Of a stretch of DNA of 64,000 bases, positions 1 through 9,269 are shown piece after piece. How positions within the stretch are numbered: position 1 is the first letter of the stretch; every line of letters starts with the position of its first letter. The position numbers and the translations under genes are program-made. Under the pieces are notes generated by a model. That model did not search any database and had not been told where the DNA came from. It saw only the letters and a list, made by a program, of their open reading frames with translations. Source of the DNA: Methylobacterium sp. Leaf123 (GTDB lineage: Bacteria > Pseudomonadota > Alphaproteobacteria > Rhizobiales > Beijerinckiaceae). Location of the stretch: positions 103,516 to 167,515 of the forward strand of contig NZ_LMNS01000002.1 in NCBI RefSeq assembly GCF_001423405.1, written 5' to 3'.

Positions 1-1067
1 CCCTGGCGGGAAGCCTGAACCAAGCGGCGGACGCCGTGCACGCCACACGGGCGGAGGCCGATGCCGGCATCGCCGCTTCGGTGACCCGCATCAACGACCT
101 CCTCGTCCGGTTCGACACCGCCAACCGCGCCGTGACCAAGGCCACAGCCCTCGGCGGCGATGCCACCGACGCACTGGACGACCGCGACCGTATCCTGACC
201 GCGCTGTCGCAGGAGATCGGCGTTCACGCCGTGGCCCGCGAGGGCGGCGACATGGCGCTCTACACCGATGGCGGCGTGACCCTGTTCGAGCGCGGCCCGC
301 GCACGGTCACGTTCACGGACACCTCCGTCTTTGCCGCGGGCACCGTCGGCGGCGGCGTGAGGATCGACGGCGTGCCGGTGACCGGACCCGCCTCGCCGAT
401 GCCGCTCGGGTCCGGGCGGATCGCCGGGCTCGCGGCCCTGCGCGACGGGGCGGCGGTCCAGTACGAGGCACAGCTCGACGCCCTCGCCGGCGGGTTGATC
501 GATGCCTTCGCCGAGACCGACTTCTCGTTGATTGACGAAGGTCCGCGAGCCGGCCTGTTCACCGCGGGCGGCAGCGGCATCCTGCCGACGGGCGCCGGGC
601 GCACCGGCCTCGCGGCCTCGATTTCGGTCCACGCGGCGGTCGATCCGGCCCGCGGCGGCTCCGTCGCCCTGCTGCGCAACGGCGGCATGAACGGCAGCGA
701 CTACATCGACCCGGCGGCGGGCGGCGACGCGGCCTATGCGGGCCGCCTTCGCGGGCTTCTCACCGCGCTGACGGCGGCCCAGCCCGTCGATCCGGCCCTC
801 GGCCTCGGCACCTCCGCCGGCCTGCCCGACCTCGCCTCGGCCTCCGCAGGGTGGCTCGAAGCGCAGCGCAAGGACGCGTCGACCGATGCCTCCTACCAGA
901 AGACCCTGCTGACGCGCGCCAACGAGGCGCTCTCGAACGTCGCGGGCGTGAACGGCGACGACGAGACCGCCCTCGCCCTTCAGTTGGAGCGCTCCTACAG
1001 CGCGTCGGCCAAGCTCCTCTCGGTCGTCAACGACCTCCTCAAGACCCTCTTCGACGCGGTGCGGTGA
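1..1067 (+). CDS. flgK: Flagellar hook-associated protein 1, FlgK (5' end outside window)
   Basis: The reading frame is open from the first bases of the window, so the N-terminal part is missing. FlgK forms the first hook-filament junction ring outside the cell. The C-terminus shows the family's closing pattern: a helix beginning LQLERSYSASAKLL and ending at LLKTLFDAVR, the region that forms the terminal coiled-coil with the N-terminal helix. The preceding part is a low-complexity Gly/Ala/Asp-rich beta domain, as expected for the surface-exposed D2/D3 domains. The stop is 7 nt before flgL, so the two are very likely co-transcribed. An internal ATG at 36 is not the real start because the frame continues upstream. 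Identification rests on the C-terminal signature and on flgL and flaF following. Confidence 0.93.
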   Translation, partial: LAGSLNQAADAVHATRAEADAGIAASVTRINDLLVRFDTANRAVTKATALGGDATDALDDRDRILTALSQEIGVHAVAREGGDMALYTDGGVTLFERGPRTVTFTDTSVFAAGTVGGGVRIDGVPVTGPASPMPLGSGRIAGLAALRDGAAVQYEAQLDALAGGLIDAFAETDFSLIDEGPRAGLFTAGGSGILPTGAGRTGLAASISVHAAVDPARGGSVALLRNGGMNGSDYIDPAAGGDAAYAGRLRGLLTALTAAQPVDPALGLGTSAGLPDLASASAGWLEAQRKDASTDASYQKTLLTRANEALSNVAGVNGDDETALALQLERSYSASAKLLSVVNDLLKTLFDAVR

Positions 1068-1074
1068 TACGGCC

Positions 1075-2127
1075 ATGATGACGACCGGCTTCATCTCAAG
1101 CCTCAACCTCTGGAACGCGCCGCGCACCGGCGCCTCACGGCTCCAGAGCGAACTCGCCAACGCGACCAAGGAGATCGCCACCGGCCGCTTCGCCGATGTC
1201 GGTGCGACGCTCGGCGGCGGTGTCGCCGGGGCGTTCAGCCTGCGGCGGCAGAGCGCCGTGCTCGCCTCGCTGACCCAGAGCAACACCGCGGCCACGTCCC
1301 GGCTCGCGGCGACGCAGGGCGCGCTCAACGAGATTCGCTCTTCCGCCGACGCGACGCTCAACGAACTGACCGCGCTCCCCGCCGACCAACGGGCGAAGAC
1401 GCTCGTGGACGCCGCGCGCGGCCGCCTCGCAGCGCTGGCGGGCGCGCTCAACACCAGCACGGGCGGTCAGTTCGTGTTCGCCGGCACGAACAGTGGGACG
1501 GCACCGCTGACATCCTACGAGGGCAACCCGACCTCCGCCGCCAAGACGGCGGTCGATAAGCTCTTCTCGGACTTCTTCGGCTTCGCGCCCGGCTCTTCGG
1601 CGGCGTCCACCATCACCCCGAACCAGCTCAAGGGCTTCCTCGACGGGCCGCTCACCGGCCTGTTCACGGAGGTGAAGTGGGGCCAGACGTGGTCGGGCGC
1701 ATCGAGCCGAACCCTCGACAGCCAGATCTCCCTCACCGAGACCGTCACCACCTCCGTGAGCGCCAACGCCGAGCCCTTCCGCAAGCTCGGCATGGCCTAC
1801 GTCATCGCCTCGGGGCTCGGCCTGTCCGGCCTCTCGCAGGAGGCGCAGAACGTGGCGACGGGCAAGGTCATGGACCTGCTGGGCCAAGTCAGCGGAAGCC
1901 TCACCACGATGCAGGCCGATCTTGGCCGCACCCAGAGCCAGATCACGGACGCGAATGCGCGCATGGCCCGGCAGACCAGCCTGCTGACCGGGCAGATCCG
2001 GGATCTGGAAAACGTCGATCCGGCCGAAGCCAAGAGCCGGGTCGATGCCATCACGACCCAGATGCAGATGTCTTATGGGCTGACCGCGCAGTTGCGCAGC
2101 CTCAGCCTGATCAACTTCATCTCCTGA
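1075..2127 (+). CDS. flgL: Flagellar hook-associated protein 3, FlgL
   Basis: 350-aa flagellin-fold protein forming the second hook-filament junction ring. The N-terminal helix (about residues 15-60) contains the LQSELANATKEIATGR stretch typical of FlgL/flagellin N-termini. The C-terminal helix (about 265-350) contains DLGRTQSQITDANARMARQT and ends in LRSLSLINFIS. There are two adjacent ATG codons (1075 and 1078), so the start could be one codon later. It follows flgK by 7 nt and is followed by flaF after 41 nt, the usual order in Hyphomicrobiales flagellar clusters. Export through the flagellar type III apparatus is expected, so no signal peptide is present. Confidence 0.95.
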   Translation: MMTTGFISSLNLWNAPRTGASRLQSELANATKEIATGRFADVGATLGGGVAGAFSLRRQSAVLASLTQSNTAATSRLAATQGALNEIRSSADATLNELTALPADQRAKTLVDAARGRLAALAGALNTSTGGQFVFAGTNSGTAPLTSYEGNPTSAAKTAVDKLFSDFFGFAPGSSAASTITPNQLKGFLDGPLTGLFTEVKWGQTWSGASSRTLDSQISLTETVTTSVSANAEPFRKLGMAYVIASGLGLSGLSQEAQNVATGKVMDLLGQVSGSLTTMQADLGRTQSQITDANARMARQTSLLTGQIRDLENVDPAEAKSRVDAITTQMQMSYGLTAQLRSLSLINFIS

Positions 2128-2168
2128 ACGCCCGCCTTTTTGAAACCGAGTACGGAGCGTCGGCCCCG

Positions 2169-2519
2169 ATGTACCGCCTGTCCTATGCCGAGATCATGGA
2201 AGACGCGCCCGACCTCGGTCGCGAGCGCGAGCGCGAGGCCTTCGACCGGGCGCTCAACCAGCTCCGCACGGCCGAAGCACGGGGCGCTGCGGCCGGCCCG
2301 GCGCGGAGCGCCGCCGTCGGCTCGATCCAGGATCTGTGGAACGTGCTGATCGCCGACCTGCTCGACCCCGAAAACGCTCTGCCCGAAGCCCTGCGCGCCG
2401 ACCTCGTCGCCATCGGCCTGTGGAACATGCGCGAGGCCGGAGAAGTGCTGAGCACACCCGAGCGCAGCCTCGCAGCCTTGATCGAGGTCAACACCTCGAT
2501 CCGCGACGGATTGCAGTAA
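2169..2519 (+). CDS. flaF: Flagellar biosynthesis regulator FlaF
   Basis: 116-aa cytoplasmic protein. FlaF is an alphaproteobacterial factor that promotes flagellin synthesis or secretion and acts against FlbT. The start is the ATG giving MYRLSYAEIME. A longer open frame runs upstream inside flgL but overlaps it antiparallel to nothing useful, and the family begins at this Met. Conserved features visible are the acidic N-terminal helix, an internal RALNQLR segment, the DLWNVLIADLLDPENALP block (about residues 57-74) and the IGLWNMREAGEV block. It is followed 10 nt later by flbT. The pair flaF-flbT is the strongest class-level marker in the window. Confidence 0.93.
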   Translation: MYRLSYAEIMEDAPDLGREREREAFDRALNQLRTAEARGAAAGPARSAAVGSIQDLWNVLIADLLDPENALPEALRADLVAIGLWNMREAGEVLSTPERSLAALIEVNTSIRDGLQ

Positions 2520-2529
2520 GGGGCGGGCG

Positions 2530-3051
2530 ATGACGCGCGACACCGGACGGGCCGCTGCCCGCACCATGCACCTGAGCCTGAAAGCGGGCGAGCGCGTCTA
2601 CATCAACGGCGCGGTGGTGCGCGTCGACCGCAAGGTCGCGCTCGAACTGATGAACGACGCGACCTTCCTGCTGGAGGGCCACGTCCTCCAGGCGGAGGAG
2701 GCGACGACGCCCCTGCGCCAGCTCTACTTCGCGGCGCAGACCATGCTGATCGCTCCGGCCCAGGCCGGCCCGGCCCGGTCGCTCTACACCCGGATCGAGG
2801 AGGGCATCCTCGCCGTGACGACCGAACCGGCGATCCGGGACGGGCTGGCGGCGGCGCATGCCCTCGTCGAGGCGGGCCGGGCCTTCGAGGCGCTGAAGCT
2901 CATTCGCGCCCTCTACACGACGGAGGCCACCCTGCTCGGCCCGTTGGCGCCCCTCCCCGAGGTGCCGCCCGCCGCCCTCGTGCCATCCGCCCGCTCCGGC
3001 CCACGCCGCCGGCCGCGGACCCGGCCGGCCCTCTCCTCCGACAAGGCCTGA
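2530..3051 (+). CDS. flbT: Flagellar biosynthesis repressor FlbT
   Basis: FlbT is an RNA-binding post-transcriptional regulator that destabilises flagellin mRNA through its 5' leader in Caulobacter and is a conserved class marker. The family core is visible: HLSLKAGERVYINGAVVRV near the N-terminus, then LMNDATFLLEGHVLQ and TPLRQLYFAAQTMLI. The first ATG (2530) has a purine-rich AAGGGGCGGG just upstream. A second ATG at 2566 gives the canonical MHLSLKAGER start but has no Shine-Dalgarno, so either start is possible. The C-terminus is a Pro/Arg-rich tail (last 30 residues) unlike the compact family end. flgD starts 7 nt downstream. Confidence 0.93.
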   Translation: MTRDTGRAAARTMHLSLKAGERVYINGAVVRVDRKVALELMNDATFLLEGHVLQAEEATTPLRQLYFAAQTMLIAPAQAGPARSLYTRIEEGILAVTTEPAIRDGLAAAHALVEAGRAFEALKLIRALYTTEATLLGPLAPLPEVPPAALVPSARSGPRRRPRTRPALSSDKA

Positions 3052-3057
3052 ACGTCC

Positions 3058-3465
3058 ATGGACATCCCCAGCACCGGCACGAGCACCAGCACGACCACCG
3101 CCGCGGCGGCGAAGGCGGCGACCTCGGTCGCCTCCAAGATGAATGCCGACACCTTCCTGACGCTGCTGATGGCCCAGCTTCAGAACCAGGATCCGACGAA
3201 GCCGATGGACTCGACGGAATATGTCGGCCAGCTCGCCACCTTCTCGCAGGTCGAGCAGGCCACCAAGACCAACCAGAAGCTCGATTCGCTGCTCACCTCG
3301 AGCTTCCTGAATCAGGCCGACGCGATCATCGGGCGGAGCCTCAGCTCGGCCGACGGCCTGACGACCGGCACGGTGCAGTCGGTGCGGGTCACCGGCGACG
3401 GCGTGATGGCCAAGCTCACCGACGGCCGCGAGATGCTGCTCGCCTCCGGCATCTCGATCAGCTAG
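3058..3465 (+). CDS. flgD: Flagellar hook assembly protein FlgD (short form)
   Basis: 135-aa hook-cap scaffold that guides FlgE polymerisation. A Thr/Ser-rich N-terminus (residues 1-25) precedes the conserved core with FLTLLMAQLQNQDPTKP and FVGQLATFSQVEQ-like sequence (here YVGQLATFSQVEQ). The protein ends soon after the small beta segment, so the Tudor/FnIII C-terminal half found in enterobacterial FlgD (about 230 aa) is absent. Short FlgD is common in Hyphomicrobiales. The stop codon TAG lies inside a CTAG that is also the first four bases of a 107-bp repeat, so the element end supplies the stop. Confidence 0.92.
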   Translation: MDIPSTGTSTSTTTAAAAKAATSVASKMNADTFLTLLMAQLQNQDPTKPMDSTEYVGQLATFSQVEQATKTNQKLDSLLTSSFLNQADAIIGRSLSSADGLTTGTVQSVRVTGDGVMAKLTDGREMLLASGISIS

Positions 3466-3568
3466 AGCCGTGTCCGACCTGACGGCATCAGGCCGGCGTC
3501 TCCAGCTCCTTGTTTTGACGCGCATTCTTTCGACGAACCGGCGACCGCTTCGTCGGAATGCGCTCTAG
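3462..3568. repeat. 107-bp CTAG-bounded palindromic repeat, copy A1
   Basis: The element begins CTAGAGC and ends GCTCTAG, giving 7-bp inverted ends. Inside are two hairpins: CCTGA/TCAGG near 3479-3493, and a long one with arms GCGCATTC + CGACGAA (3520-3537) against TTCGTCG + GAATGCGC (3549-3563). A second copy of exactly the same length is at 34968-35074. About 92 of 107 positions agree by hand alignment. In both places the left CTAG contains the TAG stop of the upstream gene. This looks like a non-autonomous, MITE-like or REP-like element. Confidence 0.85.
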
Positions 3569-3614
3569 GCATCGTCCCGAAAGGTGGCGGCCGGCTTGTC
3601 TGAAACGATGATGC
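3569..3614. repeat. Short palindromic repeat B, copy 1
   Basis: An imperfect palindrome beginning GCATCGTCCCGAAAGGTGG and closing with ACGATGATGC directly abuts repeat A1. Related copies are at 39776-39816 and, more degenerate, at 44163-44210. Copies keep the outer GCATCGTC arm and a central GGTGGC/GCCGG portion. With repeat A it forms a composite palindromic block that separates flgD from fliQ. Confidence 0.7.
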
Positions 3615-3633
3615 GCCCTGCGAAGACCCGATC

Positions 3634-3900
3634 ATGAACGAGGTCGACGCCCTCGAACTCGTCCGCTCCGCGATCTGGACGGTGCTGGTCGCCGCCGGGC
3701 CCTCCGTCGGCGCGGCGATGCTGGTGGGCATCGCGGTCGCCCTGCTCCAGGCGCTGACGCAGATCCAGGAGGTGACGCTCACCTTCGTCCCGAAGATCGT
3801 CGCGATCCTGCTGGTGATGCTGGTGACCGGCACCTTCGTCGGCGCACAGATCTATGCGTTCGCCGAGATGACCTACGGCCGGATCGCGACCGGGTTCTGA
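3634..3900 (+). CDS. fliQ: Flagellar export gate protein FliQ
   Basis: 88-aa inner-membrane protein of the flagellar type III export gate (FliPQR complex). Two hydrophobic helices are visible: residues about 17-40 (TVLVAAGPSVGAAMLVGIAVALL) and 50-75 (VPKIVAILLVMLVTGTFVG). Between them lies the conserved ALLQALTQIQEVTLTF segment. The length matches the family. It is separated from flgD by 168 nt of palindromic repeat, and from flhA by the reversed chemoreceptor gene, although fliQ-flhA-fliR is normally contiguous in this order of bacteria. Confidence 0.95.
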   Translation: MNEVDALELVRSAIWTVLVAAGPSVGAAMLVGIAVALLQALTQIQEVTLTFVPKIVAILLVMLVTGTFVGAQIYAFAEMTYGRIATGF

Positions 3901-4241
3901 AACGCGGTCGCCGTCTCGCAAACGCGGTCCGCCTGGGAAGCGAAGCATCCGGCGCCAGGGCGCCGACACGGACCGGCTCGACCTTGGGAGAACGGTTGGG
4001 ACCGGGCGGAGGAAGCTGTCGAGACTTGACCGCCCGGTCCCGCGCGAAAGCCTCGACCTTGGGAAGGACAAAAGCTTCGACACAGAAGACCTTAACACCA
4101 AGAGCAGGCCACGGCAGCACCCGATTCGACGCCCAGCCATGCGACGGGTGACGGCCGGCTTCGAGAGTCACGGTTAAGAGCTTCTGCCTGCCCCTCGCCC
4201 ACTCGCGACCCGCCCTTTCCCGCGCCCCCCCGCACACGCTG

Positions 4242-4287
4242 GCCGCGCCCCAACCGGCGCGACCGTGAGGGAATCGGTTCACGTCAT
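4242..4287. repeat. 46-bp direct repeat, left copy (flhA leader duplication)
   Basis: This stretch matches 6358-6403 at 42 of 46 positions, including an uninterrupted 22-base match at the end. The right copy is the immediate leader of flhA and overlaps its ATG, whereas this copy is followed by unrelated sequence. The two copies bracket the chemoreceptor gene. The 340 bases between fliQ and this repeat contain no convincing gene. They hold shorter recurrences of CTCGACCTTGGGA (near 3977 and 4048) related to the same leader. Confidence 0.75.
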
Positions 4288-4345
4288 TCAGGGCGTCTCG
4301 CCATTCGTGACGAGCGGCGGTTTCGAATGGCTGCCCCGGTCATGA

Positions 4346-4384
4346 CAAGGGGCGCGGAACGACATCGCCGTTCCGCGCCCCTTG
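4346..4384 (-). terminator. Strong hairpin downstream of the chemoreceptor gene
   Basis: A perfect inverted repeat with 16-bp arms (CAAGGGGCGCGGAACG and its complement) around a 7-nt loop lies 37 nt beyond the stop codon of the minus-strand chemoreceptor. The T-tract is short (CCCCTTG), so it may act as a terminator, an mRNA-stabilising end, or both. Confidence 0.7.
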
Positions 4385-4421
4385 GGCTTCGGGTTCGTGC
4401 CGTGGCTTTGCGCAGCGGGGA

Positions 4422-6119
4422 TCAGGCCGCGCGGACGGTGGCCAGGAAGCGATCGACCTCGCTGGTGAGGTACTCCGACTCGCGCGACAGCTCGGAGGCC
4501 GCCACCAGAACCTGGCTCGCGGCCGCGCCCGCTTCGTCGGACGCCTGAGCGAGGCCGACGACGTTGCGCGTCACCTCGGTCGTGCCGGTGGAGGCTTGGG
4601 CCACGTTGCGCACGATTTCCTGCGTGGCCGCGCCCTGTTGCTCGACGGCCGCCGCGATGGTCGCGGCGACGGCGTTGATCTCGCCGATGCGCCCGGTGAT
4701 CGAGCCGATCGCCGAGACGGCCCGCTCCGTCACGCCCTGGATCTCGCCGATCTGGCTGGAAATCTCATCCGTCGCGCGGGAGGTCTGGCTGGCGAGTTCC
4801 TTCACCTCCGTCGCCACGACGGCGAAGCCGCGCCCGGCCTCGCCCGCCCGCGCCGCCTCGATCGTGGCATTGAGCGCGAGCAGGTTCGTCTGCGAGGCAA
4901 TGTTGGAGATCATGCTGACCATGTCGCCGATGCGGGCCGAGGTCCGGCTGAGTTCGCGCACCAGTTGACCGGTCTGATCCGCATCGGCGACAGCGGCCTG
5001 CGCGAGCCCGGCGGAGCCCTGCACCTGCCGTCCGATCTCCTGGACGGAGACGCCGAGTTCCTCCGCCGCCGCCGCCACGGTGCCGACATTGCTCGCGGCC
5101 TCTTCCGCCGCCGCGGCGACGGTGCCCGACTGGTTCGCCGTCTCGTCGGCGGTCGAGGACATCTGCTGCGCGGTCGCCTGAAGCTCGGTCGCCGAAGAGG
5201 AGACGCGACCGACGATGTCGCCGACCGCCCGCTCGAAGCCGTCGGCGAGTTCGATCATGGTGCGGCGGCGTTCGGCGGCGGCGGCCTCGTCGGCGATACG
5301 GCGCATTTCGGTCTGCTCCGCCGCCTTCTGCGCCACCATCGCCTTGATGCCTTCGACCGCCCGACCCACCGCGCCGATCTCGTCGCCGCGGGCGGCCTCG
5401 GGGATCGGCGCATCGACATCCCCTTCCGCCATGCGCCGCAGCACGGCGACGAGGCCGGCCAGCGGCCGGGTGATGCCGAACACGGTGATGACGGAGGCCA
5501 GCGCGAGGGCGGCCAGGAAGCCCAAAGCGGAGGCGATGCTGAGGATCGTGCTCGAGCGGCTCGCAGCCCGCTCCGCCTCGTTTCGCGCCGCGGCGAGTTC
5601 CTCGCTCAGCACCCTGACACGCCCCTGAACGGCATCGCGGAGCTTGACGCGGGAGACCGCGGCTTCCGTCAGCAAAACTTCGGTAGCCGCGTCGTTCTGG
5701 TTCTTGAGCCCCAGTTGAAGGACGCGCTGGTTGACGGAAAACAGGGCTGCAGCGGCATCGCGCAACTCTTCGTTGACCTTGCGACGTTCTGGCGTTTCGG
5801 CGACCTCATTGAGTTGTTCGACGAAAGCGTATGTCGAAGCAACGGCCGCATCGTAACGTTTCCTGTAAACTTCCAACTCTTTTGGGCGCGTCTCGATGAC
5901 GATGTTCCGAACCAAAATCGCAGTCTCGTTTGCATAATGCCTGAGCAAAAGCATCGCCTCCAGGCGCTTGACCTGAACATCGACGATCCGTTTTGTCTGA
6001 TCGGAGACGCTCGATATCGTCCCATGGGCATAAAAAATTATCGCAATAGAGACAAATACAGTCATCAAAATCGGCAAGAACGATTTGATGATGATTCTCG
6101 CATTTCTTAGAACTTGCAT
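4422..6119 (-). CDS. Methyl-accepting chemotaxis protein (4HB-like sensor, HAMP, MA domain)
   Basis: 565-aa membrane chemoreceptor. TM1 covers about residues 12-30, followed by a helical periplasmic domain of roughly 160 aa, TM2 about 190-212, HAMP about 213-270 and a cytoplasmic signalling domain with the hairpin-tip sequence [18 protein letters not shown]. It ends FLATVRAA. The ATG at 6119 ([10 protein letters not shown]) has GAGG upstream and aligns with the start of the paralogue at 23436, which has the same length. A GTG at 6161 is possible but less likely. It lies in reverse orientation between fliQ and flhA, between copies of a 46-bp repeat. The 5' third is clearly richer in A+T than the flanking flagellar genes, which suggests transfer or domain replacement. 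The ligand is unknown. Confidence 0.93.
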   Translation of the reverse strand: MQVLRNARIIIKSFLPILMTVFVSIAIIFYAHGTISSVSDQTKRIVDVQVKRLEAMLLLRHYANETAILVRNIVIETRPKELEVYRKRYDAAVASTYAFVEQLNEVAETPERRKVNEELRDAAAALFSVNQRVLQLGLKNQNDAATEVLLTEAAVSRVKLRDAVQGRVRVLSEELAAARNEAERAASRSSTILSIASALGFLAALALASVITVFGITRPLAGLVAVLRRMAEGDVDAPIPEAARGDEIGAVGRAVEGIKAMVAQKAAEQTEMRRIADEAAAAERRRTMIELADGFERAVGDIVGRVSSSATELQATAQQMSSTADETANQSGTVAAAAEEAASNVGTVAAAAEELGVSVQEIGRQVQGSAGLAQAAVADADQTGQLVRELSRTSARIGDMVSMISNIASQTNLLALNATIEAARAGEAGRGFAVVATEVKELASQTSRATDEISSQIGEIQGVTERAVSAIGSITGRIGEINAVAATIAAAVEQQGAATQEIVRNVAQASTGTTEVTRNVVGLAQASDEAGAAASQVLVAASELSRESEYLTSEVDRFLATVRAA

Positions 6120-6357
6120 TTGTTGCCTCGCAATTTCTAGAATAAGCCAGTCTATCCTCACCCCCTACAGTGGCGTAGCAGACATTATCAAATGATGAAA
6201 TTGTCGTGATCTGGACCCTGTCCGCAGGACGGTCGGGTCGCCAGGAGACCCGTTCCGGCGCGCCGCGCCGTGTCCGATGACACGGGCTTGGCCCCCTTCA
6301 CCCGATGAGCGACCGCTTCCCGCTTTTGCCCGCGGGCACCCATCCCCACGCAAGCTT

Positions 6358-6403
6358 GCCGCGCCACAACCGCCTCGACCTTGAGGGAATCGGTTCACGT
6401 CAT
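6358..6403. repeat. 46-bp direct repeat, right copy (native flhA leader)
   Basis: Right partner of the repeat at 4242-4287, ending in the ATG of flhA. Similarity appears to extend weakly about 60 bases further upstream in both copies. The gap between the chemoreceptor start and here (6120-6357) has an A+T-rich part that should contain the chemoreceptor promoter, and nothing else recognisable. Confidence 0.75.
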
Positions 6404-8483
6404 GGCGGTGAGCGAAGCGCTCGTCCTGGAAAAGCGGTCGCGGCGCGACTTCGGGTTTGCGGCGGGCATCGTCGCGATCCTCGCGGTGCTGTTCCTGCCG
6501 GTGCCGGCGGTGTTGCTCGATGTCGGGCTCGCCTTCTCGATCGCGCTCTCGGTGCTGATCCTGATGGTGGCGCTCTGGATTCAGAAGCCGCTCGAATTCT
6601 CCGCCTTCCCCACCGTGCTGCTGATCGCGACGCTGCTGCGGCTGGCGCTCGGCATCGCCACGACGCGGTTGATCCTCGCCAACGGCCAGAAGGGCGTGGA
6701 CGCCGCCGGCCACGTCATCCAGGGCTTCTCGCAATTCGTGATGAGCGGCGATTTCGTCATCGGAATCGTCGTCTTCGTGATCCTCATCACGGTCAACTTC
6801 CTCGTCATCACCAAGGGCGCGACCCGTATCGCCGAGGTGGGCGCCCGCTTCACCCTCGACGCCATCCCCGGCAAGCAGATGGCGATCGACGCCGATCTCA
6901 ATGCGGGGCTGATCGACGACAAGGAGGCGCAGCGCCGCCGCCGGGAGCTGGAAGAAGAGAGCGCGTTCTTCGGCTCGATGGACGGCGCCTCGAAATTCGT
7001 GCGCGGCGAGGCGGTGGCGTCGCTCATCGTCATCGCCGTCAACGTGTTCGGCGGCGTCATCATCGGCACCACCCGCCACGGCATGCCGCTGGGTCAGGCC
7101 GCCGACGTCTTCGTCAAGCTGTCCGTCGGCGACGGCCTCGTCTCGCAGATCCCGGCGCTGATCGTCTCGCTGGCCGCCGGCCTCCTCGTCTCGAAGGGCG
7201 GCACCCGCGGCGCGGCGGAAGAAGCCGTGCTCGGCCAGCTCAGCGCCTATCCGCGTGCGCTGATCGTCGCCGCCGCGCTGATGCTGATGTTCGCCATCGT
7301 CCCCGGCCTGCCGTTCCTGCCCTTCGTGACCCTCGCGGGCCTGATGGGTTTCGTGGCGATCACCATCCCGAAGCGCCAGGCGGCCCGCGCCGCCGCCGCG
7401 GCGGCCCAGGTGAAGCGCGAGGAGGAGAGCAAGCAGGCCGAGACCAAGGAATCGGTCAAGGAGCAGCTGCGCACGCCGGAGATCGAACTCTGCCTCGGCC
7501 GTCAGGTCGCGGCGCAGATCCAGGGGAACCACGCCGAGCTGCACCACCGGGTCGCCAAGATGCGCCGCAAGTTCGCGCGCCAGTACGGCTTCGTCGTGCC
7601 CGACATCAAGCTCACCGACAGCCTCAACCTGCCGCCCAAGACCTACCAGATCCGCATCCACGGCACGGTGGCCGCGACGCAGGAGATGCGGCCCGGCGAG
7701 TTGCTCGTCGTGGTCGGCGACGGGCCGCGCCCCGATGTGCCGTCCGAGGAGGTGCGCGAGCCCGCCTTCGGCATGAAGGCGCTGTGGGTGGTCGATGCCT
7801 ATGCCGGCGAGATCCGCCGCTCCGGCTTCGAGGCGATCGACGGCGCCTCCGTCCTCCTCACGCACCTCTCCGAGGTGATCCGCAACAACCTGCCCCAGTT
7901 CCTGTCCTACAAGGACATGCGGGCACTGCTCGACCGGCTCGACCCCGAATACAAGCGGCTGATCGACGAGATCTGCCCCTCGCAGATCTCGCATTCGGGC
8001 CTGCAGGCGGTGCTGAAGCTGCTGCTCTCCGAGCGCGTCTCGATCCGCAACCTGCATCTGATCCTGGAGGCGGTGGCCGAGATCAGCCCCCATGCCCGCC
8101 GCGCCGAGCAGATCGCCGAACATGTCCGGATGCGCGTCGCCCAGCAGATCTGCGGCGATCTGGCCGAGGACGGGGTGCTGCACGTGCTGCGGCTCGGCGC
8201 CAACTGGGATCTCACCTTCCACCAGAGCCTGAAGCGCGATGCCAAGGGCGAGGTCATCGAGTTCGACATCGACCCGCGCCTCGTGGAGCAGTTCGGCACG
8301 GAAGCCGGCGAGGCGATCCGCGAGCGGATGCGGCAGGTCCACGGCTTCGCCCTCGTCACCGCCCCCGACGCCCGGCCCTATGTGCGGATGATCATCGAGC
8401 GGATCTTCCCGACCCTGCCTGTGCTCTCGCATCTGGAGATCGCCCGCGGCGTCGAGCTGAAATCGTTGGGCACCATCTCGTGA
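6402..8483 (+). CDS. flhA: Flagellar export apparatus protein FlhA
   Basis: 693-aa export-gate component of the flagellar type III system. The N-terminal half (to about residue 320) has about eight hydrophobic helices and the conserved cytoplasmic loop around [38 protein letters not shown] and [12 protein letters not shown]. The C-terminal half is the soluble domain that docks chaperone-substrate complexes. The ATG at 6402 is chosen because it follows the leader repeat. A TTG at 6381 would add 7 residues. GAGG lies 15 nt upstream, rather far. The stop overlaps the fliR start by 4 nt (GTGA), indicating translational coupling. Confidence 0.95.
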   Translation: MAVSEALVLEKRSRRDFGFAAGIVAILAVLFLPVPAVLLDVGLAFSIALSVLILMVALWIQKPLEFSAFPTVLLIATLLRLALGIATTRLILANGQKGVDAAGHVIQGFSQFVMSGDFVIGIVVFVILITVNFLVITKGATRIAEVGARFTLDAIPGKQMAIDADLNAGLIDDKEAQRRRRELEEESAFFGSMDGASKFVRGEAVASLIVIAVNVFGGVIIGTTRHGMPLGQAADVFVKLSVGDGLVSQIPALIVSLAAGLLVSKGGTRGAAEEAVLGQLSAYPRALIVAAALMLMFAIVPGLPFLPFVTLAGLMGFVAITIPKRQAARAAAAAAQVKREEESKQAETKESVKEQLRTPEIELCLGRQVAAQIQGNHAELHHRVAKMRRKFARQYGFVVPDIKLTDSLNLPPKTYQIRIHGTVAATQEMRPGELLVVVGDGPRPDVPSEEVREPAFGMKALWVVDAYAGEIRRSGFEAIDGASVLLTHLSEVIRNNLPQFLSYKDMRALLDRLDPEYKRLIDEICPSQISHSGLQAVLKLLLSERVSIRNLHLILEAVAEISPHARRAEQIAEHVRMRVAQQICGDLAEDGVLHVLRLGANWDLTFHQSLKRDAKGEVIEFDIDPRLVEQFGTEAGEAIRERMRQVHGFALVTAPDARPYVRMIIERIFPTLPVLSHLEIARGVELKSLGTIS

Positions 8484-9250
8484 TTCCGGGCTTCGGCGGC
8501 CTGCTCGGCGGAGAGGCCTTCCTCGGCGTCTTCCTGATCTTCTGCCGGATCGGCGGCTGCCTCCTGATCGTGCCCGGCTTTTCCAGCCCGCGCGTGCCGG
8601 CGCAGGTGCGGCTCCTCATCGCCGGCGGCGTCTCGCTCGCCGTCACGCCGCTCCTGCTGCCGCTGTTCCAGACCAAGCTCTCCGGCCAGACGCCGACCGA
8701 GACGCTGACATGGATCGCCAGCGAGACGATCACGGGGCTGCTCATCGGCCTGCTCGGGCGCATCTTCATCTTCGTGCTGGAAACCGTGATGAACGCGGTC
8801 TCGACCATGGTCGGCTTCGGCTCGATGCCGGGCACGCCGGTCGAGGGGACCGAAGCGATCCCCGCGGTCGAATCGCTGATCGTGTTTGCCGCGGTCGCGC
8901 TGATGTTCGCCGCCGACCTGCACTGGGAGCTGTTTCGCGGCCTCGTCGATTCCTACGGCCGCATCCCGCCGGGCGAGGGCTTCGGGACGCAGACCGCGCT
9001 GGTGCGCATCACCGACCAGATCGGCGAGGCCTTCACCCTCGCCCTGCGCATCGCCGCCCCCTTCATCATCTATGCGGTGGCGGTGAACCTCGCGGCGGGC
9101 TTCGTGAACAAGCTCACGCCGACGATCCCCGTCTACTTCGTCGCCACGCCCTTCGTGATGTTCGGTGCGTTGCTGCTGCTCTACTATCTCTCCAGCGAGT
9201 TCATGACGCAGTTCCTCTCCGGCTACGTCGCCTGGCTTCGCAAAGGCTGA
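8480..9250 (+). CDS. fliR: Flagellar export gate protein FliR
   Basis: 256-aa polytopic membrane protein that completes the FliPQR export pore. The GTG start overlaps the flhA stop (GTGA). Hydrophobic helices run through most of the length. The family-typical segments [19 protein letters not shown] (about residues 16-34), [18 protein letters not shown] loop, and a C-terminal [18 protein letters not shown] helix are visible. The very long open frame that continues upstream of the GTG is an out-of-frame shadow of flhA and is not coding. Confidence 0.95.
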   Translation: MIPGFGGLLGGEAFLGVFLIFCRIGGCLLIVPGFSSPRVPAQVRLLIAGGVSLAVTPLLLPLFQTKLSGQTPTETLTWIASETITGLLIGLLGRIFIFVLETVMNAVSTMVGFGSMPGTPVEGTEAIPAVESLIVFAAVALMFAADLHWELFRGLVDSYGRIPPGEGFGTQTALVRITDQIGEAFTLALRIAAPFIIYAVAVNLAAGFVNKLTPTIPVYFVATPFVMFGALLLLYYLSSEFMTQFLSGYVAWLRKG

Positions 9251-9269
9251 GAGGAAAGGGCTGAGCGTC

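Noticed and set aside
4596..6110. 504-codon open frame antisense to the chemoreceptor
   Set aside because: Shadow frame; the opposite strand encodes an unambiguous MCP.
6165..8432. 755-codon open frame antisense to flhA
   Set aside because: It is a high-G+C shadow of flhA. Composition is typical of antisense frames (His/Arg/Asp-rich) and it has no family features.
6305..9250. 981-codon frame reading through flhA into fliR
   Set aside because: Only the fliR part is real; the first two thirds are an Arg/Pro-rich out-of-frame reading of flhA.
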